Positions 7,917 to 13,929 of a DNA stretch of 16,376 nt are shown here, piece by piece. Positions within the stretch are counted from its first letter, which is position 1, and each line of letters begins with the position of its first letter. The DNA comes from Natronohydrobacter sp. (GTDB lineage Bacteria; Pseudomonadota; Alphaproteobacteria; Rhodobacterales; Rhodobacteraceae). The stretch covers positions 1-16,376 of the forward strand of contig SKGU01000063.1 of the NCBI GenBank assembly GCA_007117255.1, given 5' to 3'. Under the pieces are notes generated by a model. The model saw only the letters and a list, made by a program, of their open reading frames with translations. It ran no database searches and was not told the origin of the DNA. The position numbers were made by a program, and so were the translations under genes.

Positions 7917-8747
7917 TCAATCCAGATCATCGTCATCCTCCCAGTCATCATCCTCCCAGTCGTCATCGTCCCAGTCGTCCTCCCAGTCATCATCTTCATC
8001 CCGCGCTCCCACGCCCTGCGCTGGCAGGGACTCTCTGGCGCGGGCCTGTTGTATGAATGAGCGCCTGGAAGGTGGTTGGGAACGGCTGGCCGCTTGTTGA
8101 TTGCGACTGGCTGCTTCAACTCCCGAAGTGGGTGCCACCAGCCGGGCTGGTCGTATTGGCTGTACGATATCGCGCAAGACGATGAGAAAACTCTGCCCGT
8201 CATATTCGGCCACCACCCCAGCCGCCGATATGTCGGTGACAATTTCGCCACCCGACAGCACACTGCCCGGTCGGACAACCTGTTCCTCCCCGCCATCATG
8301 CACCATCGCAACACTGTCTGGCCCGGCGATAATATGGCCCGTCAACCAATAATCATTGCTGCGATCTCGTGCGACAGCGATGACAGGCTCAACCGGCGTG
8401 GAAGTTGCTGGCAGCTCTGTCTCAGGTGCCATGCTTGGTTCTTCTGCAGGTGGCTTGTGGGGCGGTGGGGCATGACCAAATGCTGCTTTCCAATCCGCGC
8501 CTTCGGCTTGTGCAGTCTGCACGATCTCAGTCTGAATAGCGTCTTCTGGAAAATGCTGTGCTTGAGCGGCCTCAATACCTATGCCGCTCACGAATTTAGG
8601 TTCTGCAGCCCGGATTTCGCTGGCGGGACCGAGTTGAGAAATGGCGATGCCCAGTACACCAAGCGCCACGAGGGTCAGTGCAACACTGCCACCAGATCCC
8701 GGCCTTGCCCGGTTCATGACCGTTTTCGGGGCATCCGGCTTCAGCAA
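7917..8747 (-). CDS. gspC: GspC-like inner-membrane protein with acidic Asp/Trp-repeat tail
   Basis: Probable GspC-type component linking the inner-membrane platform to the secretin. It has a short basic N-terminus, one membrane segment (about residues 22-39), a proline-rich periplasmic linker, and a small beta-rich domain at about 133-191 beginning YWLTGHIIAGPDSVAMV that resembles the GspC homology region. No PDZ domain follows. Instead there is a basic Ser/Gln/Arg linker and a final 27-residue tail with 22 Asp/Glu and four Trp spaced four to five residues apart. The frame is open to a TTG at 8825, but I prefer the TTG at 8747 because GAGGTG sits seven bases upstream and because a promoter lies inside the longer version. 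An ATG at 8717 lacks a ribosome site. It heads the C-D-E-F operon. The GspC identity rests on layout and position; sequence similarity is weak. Confidence 0.72.
   Translation of the reverse strand: MLKPDAPKTVMNRARPGSGGSVALTLVALGVLGIAISQLGPASEIRAAEPKFVSGIGIEAAQAQHFPEDAIQTEIVQTAQAEGADWKAAFGHAPPPHKPPAEEPSMAPETELPATSTPVEPVIAVARDRSNDYWLTGHIIAGPDSVAMVHDGGEEQVVRPGSVLSGGEIVTDISAAGVVAEYDGQSFLIVLRDIVQPIRPARLVAPTSGVEAASRNQQAASRSQPPSRRSFIQQARARESLPAQGVGARDEDDDWEDDWDDDDWEDDDWEDDDDLD
7920..8000 (-). repeat. Degenerate 15-base tandem repeat coding for the acidic Trp tail
   Basis: About four to five copies of a unit close to CCTCCCAGTCATCAT (plus-strand reading), one copy shortened by a codon, encode repeated D-D-W-E/D-D blocks at the C-terminus of the GspC-like protein. 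All length differences between units are multiples of three, so the frame is kept. Such arrays can expand or contract by slippage, so the tail length may vary among strains. Confidence 0.75.
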
Positions 8748-8792
8748 TTCAGCCCACCTCTTGTCTGAAAACAGTTCCTGCTCAACGTTTCG

Positions 8793-8821
8793 TAGACAAT
8801 ACCACTCCGCTCGGATAGAAT
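8793..8821 (+). promoter_or_regulatory. Sigma-70-type promoter for the TPR lipoprotein gene
   Basis: TAGACA (8793-8798, five of six) and TAGAAT (8816-8821, five of six) are separated by the optimal 17 bases. Transcription should begin near 8828, giving a leader of about 65 bases before the ATG at 8893. The site lies inside the longest reading of the gspC-like frame, which is one reason to prefer a downstream start for that gene. Confidence 0.6.
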
Positions 8822-8825
8822 ACAA
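8796..8825 (-). promoter_or_regulatory. Candidate promoter for the gspC-D-E-F operon
   Basis: On the minus strand TTGTAT (8825-8820) and TATTGT (8801-8796) are 18 bases apart, and the -10 is preceded by TGG, an extended -10 motif. The -35 match is poor (three of six). Transcription would start near 8789, about 40 bases before the preferred TTG start at 8747. It overlaps the promoter for the divergent lipoprotein gene, so the two could compete. Confidence 0.33.
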
Positions 8826-8892
8826 GTAACAATGACTTGGTCTGCAGCAAGCTTATGCGCTGAAAGACCAGATAAAAACGAGGATCGGGCAG

Positions 8893-9417
8893 ATGCTCTT
8901 GCAGAGAATTCGTGCGGCAGTCGCCGTGGGGGTAGTGGCGTCTATCACCATGTCTTGCGAACCTGCCGGGACGCTGGGGGGCAGCAGCGGTCGCGCCAAT
9001 GACTATCTGGTTGCGCGTCAGGCACTTGAGACCGGAAATTATAGCCTCGCGATCCAGCGTTATGAGCGAATGCTGTCTTTCACAGGGGAAGCCGCCGGAC
9101 GCATCCGGCTGGAATATGCACATAGCTTGTTGCGTGCGGGGCGGTTTGACGATGCGATTGAAGTGTCAGATGAGCTTGTCGCGGCCCATAGTGGTTCTCT
9201 TCGCGCCAGTGCGCTCGCGATCCGCGGTACAGCGCGCCATCAGCGCGCGCGTGAATTTATGGCACAAGGGCAGCGTGCGCCAGAGGCGCGTGCATTGTTG
9301 CAAGCGGCGCGGGCCGATCTTGGCCAGTTCCTCAATAGCCACCCTGCACTCGATGCAGCAGGGGCAATGGCGGCGCGCGCGCAGCTCATTGAAGTTGATC
9401 TAAGAGATGCTGGCTAG
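8893..9417 (+). CDS. TPR-type putative lipoprotein next to the secretion operon (candidate pilotin)
   Basis: The 174-residue product begins with a basic and hydrophobic signal peptide ending in TMSC, with Cys22 as the likely lipidated residue. The lipobox is poor because Leu at -3 is missing. The mature part has tetratricopeptide-like helical pairs: residues 36-66 (ARQALETGNYSLAIQRYERM) and 69-100 (LRAGRFDDAIEVSDELVAAH), with a looser third pair and an Ala/Arg-rich end. It should be a periplasmic or outer-membrane-anchored scaffold. It is transcribed divergently from gspC. TPR lipoproteins such as PilF/PilW act as pilotins for type IV pilus secretins, so a pilotin or accessory role for the adjacent GspD is a reasonable inference, not shown. 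The ATG at 8893 is supported by an AGGA site and the upstream promoter. Confidence 0.75.
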   Translation: MLLQRIRAAVAVGVVASITMSCEPAGTLGGSSGRANDYLVARQALETGNYSLAIQRYERMLSFTGEAAGRIRLEYAHSLLRAGRFDDAIEVSDELVAAHSGSLRASALAIRGTARHQRAREFMAQGQRAPEARALLQAARADLGQFLNSHPALDAAGAMAARAQLIEVDLRDAG

Positions 9418-9577
9418 AAGCCGGTCCTGCCAGACTCGGCCATGGCTTGTCATTTATGTCGCCCTCCGCGAGTGCACCGGATTGCCATTGCTGAAGGGGT
9501 CAGCCTGATTGACAAACCATGCAAAACCCTCCAACCCTGAGTGAAAAATTCGGCAACGCGTTCCATCAGAAGGGTGC

Positions 9578-9883
9578 ATGACCATGAGCGACGCAAACGA
9601 AGTTTCATCCGAAAACGTTCAGGGCAAAGGGACTGGTGCCATTGCAAAGACCGTTGCACGGGTTCTGTGGTCTCAGCAATGGCGTGCAGAAAACCCCGAC
9701 AGTGATGCTGAAACACGCCGTGCTGTGTGGAAAGAAGTGCGCGCCGAAGAGATCAAGAAGACACGCAAACTGATCAAGTCGCTGGAAAATTCCGGCGTGA
9801 CCATGGCGATGGTCGCAAGAGAACGTAAAAAGGACAAAGCTTCCGATACGCAAGACGATGATGATCTGGATCTTCAGGATTGA
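9578..9883 (+). CDS. Small charged protein of unknown function
   Basis: A 101-residue soluble protein with no signal peptide or membrane segment and no family I recognise. Residues 20-36 look like an amphipathic helix (AIAKTVARVLWSQQW), followed by a highly charged, probably helical region (45-86) rich in Lys, Arg and Glu, and an acidic end containing DDDDLDLQD. The ATG at 9578 and a second ATG two codons later are both possible; an AGAAGG site lies upstream, at a distance that fits either. Codon use resembles its GC-rich neighbours, so it looks like a real gene. It lies 160 bases after the lipoprotein gene and 109 bases before the sulfotransferase cluster, and could belong to either unit or neither. 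The acidic end recalls the tail of the GspC-like protein, perhaps by chance. Confidence 0.65.
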   Translation: MTMSDANEVSSENVQGKGTGAIAKTVARVLWSQQWRAENPDSDAETRRAVWKEVRAEEIKKTRKLIKSLENSGVTMAMVARERKKDKASDTQDDDDLDLQD

Positions 9884-9992
9884 CGATCACAAGGGCCAAG
9901 TCCGACAGATATTGTCACTCGTCAAAGATTATCAGACCGTGCGAGGAATCCTCAAATTTCTGAAACCCGGATGTATTCGCAATTAGGTCTGG

Positions 9993-10781
9993 ATGCCGGA
10001 ACAGGCTATAAGTAACAAAAGAATGCCATTGAAACTCGTCATTTGCGGAATGGAACACACAGGAACCACGCTGGTTTCTGATCTTTTCCGTCAGGTGCCC
10101 GGCATTGACGCCGGCTTCGAAGGCGGAGTTCTGTTATGTGATACGCCGTCTGCATTTCGGAACCTGCCGCCCTTCTCGCACAATATCCTGAAAGGTTGGG
10201 GGATCACGCAGGACGAATTTGCCCTTTGCTGTGATGCCCCTGACCATGCTGAATTTTACAAGCGATTAAAATCATTCAGCCGTGTTCTCGCCCCAGAGAC
10301 TCAGCAGGTTTTCGACAAAACACCGCGCTACATCGCGCAGCTTGACGATTGTCTGCGCCGTGTAGATGTTCCGTTTGTCGTCACGCATAAAGACCCACGC
10401 GCGATTGTCGCTTCTGACTTCAAGCGCGCCAAAGTCGATGATTTTGACGCATGGTATCGTGATTACATGCGTCCCAAGCGCAGATATATGAAAACCTGCT
10501 ACACCCAGTGGCTGGCAGCAAGACAAAACCCGCGTGTTGTCAGCGTTGGGCTTGAAGACATGGCCATGAACGCCCGCGCAACACTGGAGCGGCTTTTTGC
10601 GCATGCAGGTTTGAAGTTCCATCTGTCATACGCGGTGATGGACAAGCTGCGCTATGCGAACACGCGCGCCAATTTTGTCTCGGCTGCCATTGCTTTCGAA
10701 TATATGTCCAAGATCAGCGCGTCTGATCAGGCCCGTATCCGCGAAGACTTCGCAGAAATGGACGCCTGGTATTACGAGTGA
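9993..10781 (+). CDS. Sulfotransferase family protein 1
   Basis: Predicted cytoplasmic PAPS-dependent sulfotransferase that would transfer sulfate to a hydroxyl or amine of a glycan or small molecule. The 262-residue product has the 5'-phosphosulfate-binding loop GMEHTGTT at residues 19-26, a DKTPRYI motif at 108-114 typical of sulfotransferase substrate clefts, and the 3'-phosphate-binding strand-loop THKDPRAIVAS at 131-141 with the Ser kept. The P-loop has Glu-His in place of the common Arg-Ser. The ATG at 9993 has a short AGG site; an ATG ten codons later (10023) is the alternative and would start just before the first strand. It is the first of five sulfotransferase genes on this strand, with 39 bases before the next. 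The substrate cannot be read from sequence; the capsule genes nearby suggest a polysaccharide. Confidence 0.82.
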   Translation: MPEQAISNKRMPLKLVICGMEHTGTTLVSDLFRQVPGIDAGFEGGVLLCDTPSAFRNLPPFSHNILKGWGITQDEFALCCDAPDHAEFYKRLKSFSRVLAPETQQVFDKTPRYIAQLDDCLRRVDVPFVVTHKDPRAIVASDFKRAKVDDFDAWYRDYMRPKRRYMKTCYTQWLAARQNPRVVSVGLEDMAMNARATLERLFAHAGLKFHLSYAVMDKLRYANTRANFVSAAIAFEYMSKISASDQARIREDFAEMDAWYYE

Positions 10782-10820
10782 GCTTCGTACTGCCAAATTC
10801 GCTGAAAGGTCCGATGCAAG

Positions 10821-11459
10821 ATGAACGACAAGAAAACGTCCCCCTCGCTGAGCACCGGGCTGCGTAACCGGGCACAAGCAGACACTCCGCGCACAGTGGT
10901 ATGTTTTGGAACACCGCGTGGGGGCACCTCAATGGTGGCGGGTGCAATCGCCGGACTTGGCGTTTTCATGGGCACGGATCTGCCCAAGAATATCGAAGAC
11001 CCTATGTTCAACCCGGATGTCGACAAGTCGCTCTCGATTGAGGATTTCAAAGCGCGACTGCCCAGTGTGATCGCACAGCGTAATAATATGCACCGGATCT
11101 GGGGCTGGAAATACCCGCGCGCAAATCGCTACTTGGAAGAAATCCTTTCGGATTTGCGCAATCCGTATCTTGTGCTGGTTTATCGTGATCCGGTGCCTGC
11201 GACGGTACGCGCGCAGCCAGAAGATGACCGCGCGGTTTTCCGAGAATTGAGAAGGCGATTGCGGATGGATATGGACAATCTGCAAATCGCGCAGCGCGCC
11301 AAATGCCCGACGCTGATGGTTTCCTATGAGCGAGCCTCAAAAAAACCCAAGGAATTCATTGCGCAACTTGCCGAGTTCCTGCAACTGACGCCGCCCGATG
11401 ATCTTGGCCCGCTTCTGGCCTTCATGGAGCCGGGAAGTTACAAGCTGCCTGTAGCTTGA
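10821..11459 (+). CDS. Sulfotransferase-like P-loop protein 2
   Basis: A 212-residue protein with the sulfotransferase fold signatures but divergent from its neighbours. The phosphate-binding loop is GTPRGGTSM at 30-38; a WGWKYPRA segment at 94-101 takes the place of the usual KTPR motif; and VLVYRDPV at 118-125 corresponds to the 3'-phosphate-binding region. The Ser expected six residues after that RDP proline is an Arg here, with a Thr at 128, so nucleotide binding may be altered. It is shorter than typical family members (about 250-300). The ATG at 10821 is the only plausible start; the GGTCCGATGCAAG before it offers only a weak ribosome site. The stop is followed 24 bases later by the next gene. 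It is either a genuine but unusual sulfotransferase or a P-loop relative with another role. Confidence 0.72.
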   Translation: MNDKKTSPSLSTGLRNRAQADTPRTVVCFGTPRGGTSMVAGAIAGLGVFMGTDLPKNIEDPMFNPDVDKSLSIEDFKARLPSVIAQRNNMHRIWGWKYPRANRYLEEILSDLRNPYLVLVYRDPVPATVRAQPEDDRAVFRELRRRLRMDMDNLQIAQRAKCPTLMVSYERASKKPKEFIAQLAEFLQLTPPDDLGPLLAFMEPGSYKLPVA

Positions 11460-11483
11460 GTGAACGCCGCGAAAGGTAAAACC

Positions 11484-12158
11484 ATGATCATCTCGCACAA
11501 GCACAAGTTTGTTTTTGTCAAAACAGTCAAGACAGCCGGCACGTCTGTGGAGATTGCCTTGACGCCGATTTGCGGGCCAGAGGATACGATCACGAAACTT
11601 GCTGACGAAGATGAGGAACTTCGCATCGCGCGCACGGGACGGACTTTTCAGAATATTGAAGTGCGCGATGAGGATGGAAAAGAGTTCTTGTTTCGAAATC
11701 ACACCCCGGTTCGAAGAGCACGCCGATATCTGACTGACAGATTTGAATCTTATTTTAGTTTTGCGTTTGAGCGAAATCCATTTGACCGGGTTGTCTCAGC
11801 TTTTCATCATACGCTGCGCAATCGGCAAGCGCGCGGTGTTGATGTGTCAGATTGGACATTTGATAACTTCGTCACGATGAAAGAATGTCAGCGTCTGGTA
11901 CGATTGCGAAATACCGGTTTTGGTTTATACTCATCCAAGAATGAGATAGCGGTCAATTATGTTTATAGATTTGAAGACCTGAGCATTGCTATTGATGACA
12001 TATTTGATCGGATTGGGCAGCCTGTTCCTGACGATTTGCCAGTGACAAAAAGATCAGATCGTGATCGCAATTATCGGAGTTATTATACACCTTACCTTCG
12101 TGGCCTGGTAGAAGATCATTTCGTATGGGAGTTGGAGAGGTTTGGTTATGAGTTCTGA
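11484..12158 (+). CDS. Sulfotransferase family 2 protein 3
   Basis: A 224-residue member of the Sulfotransfer_2 type, the group that includes animal carbohydrate sulfotransferases acting on chondroitin and HNK-1 glycans. It opens with MIISHKHKFVFVKTVKTAGT, containing the KTVKTAGTS 5'-phosphosulfate loop at 13-21. NHTP at 72-75 carries the conserved His, and FERNPFDRVVSAF at 95-107 is the 3'-phosphate site with its Ser. The frame is open from a GTG at 11460, but the ATG at 11484 is preferred because it follows GAAAGG by seven bases and matches how such proteins begin. The 3' half is clearly more AT-rich than genes outside the cluster. It overlaps the next gene by 11 bases, so the two are translationally coupled. 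A carbohydrate substrate is a fair inference from the family. Confidence 0.85.
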   Translation: MIISHKHKFVFVKTVKTAGTSVEIALTPICGPEDTITKLADEDEELRIARTGRTFQNIEVRDEDGKEFLFRNHTPVRRARRYLTDRFESYFSFAFERNPFDRVVSAFHHTLRNRQARGVDVSDWTFDNFVTMKECQRLVRLRNTGFGLYSSKNEIAVNYVYRFEDLSIAIDDIFDRIGQPVPDDLPVTKRSDRDRNYRSYYTPYLRGLVEDHFVWELERFGYEF

Positions 12159-13038
12159 TAAGCCCGTGAGAAACTTCTTGCTATGTCTGGGTGTGCAGAA
12201 GGCTGGCACGACTTGGCTGCATGATTATCTGGATGGTCATACGCAAACTGATATGGGCTTTACTAAGGAGTATCACATCCTGGATACACTTTCGCCTGAA
12301 AGCGGTGCTACACGCTTATTTGAAAAGCGAGAGCGTGCTATAAAGCTATTAGAACGTAAACCAGACATGTTTTCCGGATCGAATTATGGTTTCTGGAAGC
12401 GGTTTGCATTCTATCTGGATATTGAAACATATTACGATTACTACACTGGATTGCTTCAAGTAGATGGGGTGCGACTGTCGGGGGATATGACGCCAGACAA
12501 CGGTTTGGCAAGCGTTGAAATGCTTCAGGCGCTTCAGGCTGGATTTCTTCGGAGGAATATAGGGGTGAAACCTCTGATCTTGTTGCGTGATCCAGTAGAG
12601 CGATGCTGGAGTGCTGTACGCATGGGCAAACGCAACGCGGCCGCAGGAAAAAGCAGCAAGCCTCAAAAAGGTGACGGTGACGAAGCTACATTACTACGTC
12701 AAAGTTATAATTCAAAGGGTCGCTCGTACAGAACCAGATATGAGATTATTTTTTCAAAAATTGAACAGGTTTTTTCACGCGATGAATATTTTTCTAGCTT
12801 CTATGAGACCTTGTTTACGACAGAAGAAATAAAGCGGTTTTGTGAGTTTGCACAAATTAATTTTGAAGAACCGAAATTCAGTAAGCGTTTGAATGTTTCT
12901 GAAAGGGCTAGTGAAATTTCTGATGATCTGCGCCGGGAGGTTGCTCAGGAATTCAAGGCAACGTACTATTATTGCGCGGATCGTTGGGGGCGTGAATTAA
13001 TTCTGAACATATGGCCGAATGCACATTTTGTTCTTTAG
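12148..13038 (+). CDS. Sulfotransferase family protein 4 (AT-rich paralogue of protein 5)
   Basis: A 296-residue predicted sulfotransferase. It has the 5'-phosphosulfate loop GVQKAGTTWLHDYL at 15-28, a GFTKEYH segment at 37-43, GDMTP at 112-116, and the 3'-phosphate site RDPVERCWSA at 147-156 with Ser155. RTRYE, FYETLF and a C-terminal IWPNAHFV complete motifs shared with the following gene. The layout resembles the N-sulfotransferase/GAG-sulfotransferase type more than the small cytosolic type, but this is by eye. A TTG at 12142 keeps the frame open, yet the ATG at 12148 sits seven bases after GGAGAGG and is the likely start. Base composition is far below the neighbours, about 33% GC on the line 12781-12840 by hand count, which suggests foreign origin. 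It overlaps the previous gene by 11 bases. Confidence 0.87.
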   Translation: MSSDKPVRNFLLCLGVQKAGTTWLHDYLDGHTQTDMGFTKEYHILDTLSPESGATRLFEKRERAIKLLERKPDMFSGSNYGFWKRFAFYLDIETYYDYYTGLLQVDGVRLSGDMTPDNGLASVEMLQALQAGFLRRNIGVKPLILLRDPVERCWSAVRMGKRNAAAGKSSKPQKGDGDEATLLRQSYNSKGRSYRTRYEIIFSKIEQVFSRDEYFSSFYETLFTTEEIKRFCEFAQINFEEPKFSKRLNVSERASEISDDLRREVAQEFKATYYYCADRWGRELILNIWPNAHFVL

Positions 13039-13071
13039 CCTCGTCCGCGGACCTGAAAAGGATTGGACTCA

Positions 13072-13923
13072 ATGACGAAAACCTTCCTGCTCGGTTTAGG
13101 CGCGCAGAAAGCCGGCACCACTTGGCTGCACGATTACCTTATTACCCTCGATGGGGTCGATATGGGGTTTCTCAAGGAGTATCATGTCTTTGATGCCCGT
13201 CACCGGTCGGATGACAGCCGCCGCAAGGCCGATCTCGTCGCAAAGGCGCAGCGTTTGTTGAGTAGGTCAGATGTTGATTTCACCAGAAAACCCCATTTCT
13301 GGACCTATCTTGCGATGCTGGCCGACAGTGAGAATTACTTTAACTACTTTTCTGGTGTACTTTGCCAGCCTGGGACCTTCGTTACTGGGGATATTACGCC
13401 AAGCTATTCTATGCTTGGAGCGCAAGAATTGCACATGATCCGAAATGCGCTGGAACTTCGCGGCGTAAACTGCAAAGCGATCTTCCTGATGAGGGACCCT
13501 GTCGAACGCCTGTGGAGTGCTGCTCGAATGCGGCGACGCGAGCGCCCACAAGCTGCCGATGCGCCGGAAGATCACATGGTACTTCACGCGCTTAAGCGCG
13601 GCGGCTTCGCAGGACGCACGCGATACGAGAAATCACTGGCTGCCATGGATGCGGCTTTTGGACCGGAAGATTGCTTGACCTGTTTTTACGAAACGCTGTT
13701 TCAAGAGCCAGAGGTTCGGCGCATCTGTGCGTTTCTGGGTCTGGAGTATCGCGTGCCGGAGTTTGACAAGCGCGTGAACGTCTCGCAAAAAACCGTGCCC
13801 TTGTCTGAAGACACTTGCCGGATTGTTGCGCAGCATTTTGCCCCAACCTATCAGGCTGTGGCGCAGCGTTTCGGGGCGGAAGCCGTGCGCAATCTGTGGC
13901 CGCATGCGCGGTTCGTTATCTAA
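13072..13923 (+). CDS. Sulfotransferase family protein 5 (GC-rich paralogue of protein 4)
   Basis: A 283-residue predicted PAPS-dependent sulfotransferase collinear with the preceding gene. Shared blocks in order are GAQKAGTTWLHDYL (10-23), DMGFLKEYHVFD (30-41), GDITPSYS (106-113), RDPVERLWSAARM (141-153), RTRYE, CFYETLF, RVNVS and LWPHARFV near the end. The 5' loop and the 3'-phosphate Ser149 are intact. Despite the close protein match, this gene has the GC-rich composition of the chromosome (about 65% on the line 13561-13620), unlike its neighbour, so the pair is not a recent tandem duplication. A TTG at 13063 is possible, but the ATG at 13072 has an AAAAGGA site and fits the family N-terminus. 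Only six bases separate its stop from the end of the oppositely oriented kpsE-like gene. Confidence 0.87.
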   Translation: MTKTFLLGLGAQKAGTTWLHDYLITLDGVDMGFLKEYHVFDARHRSDDSRRKADLVAKAQRLLSRSDVDFTRKPHFWTYLAMLADSENYFNYFSGVLCQPGTFVTGDITPSYSMLGAQELHMIRNALELRGVNCKAIFLMRDPVERLWSAARMRRRERPQAADAPEDHMVLHALKRGGFAGRTRYEKSLAAMDAAFGPEDCLTCFYETLFQEPEVRRICAFLGLEYRVPEFDKRVNVSQKTVPLSEDTCRIVAQHFAPTYQAVAQRFGAEAVRNLWPHARFVI

Positions 13924-13929
13924 TTGATT

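Noticed and set aside
8748..8825. Longer N-terminus of the GspC-like protein from a TTG at 8825
   Set aside because: No ribosome site at 8825, the candidate promoters overlap this segment, and a good GAGGTG site precedes the TTG at 8747.
9509..9514. Perfect TTGACA upstream of the small charged protein gene
   Set aside because: No acceptable -10 box at 16-18 bases (CCAACC/AACCCT there), so no promoter is called.
9934..9955. GAGGAATCCTC hairpin after the small charged protein gene
   Set aside because: Stem of only four to five pairs and no T-run, so not a convincing terminator.
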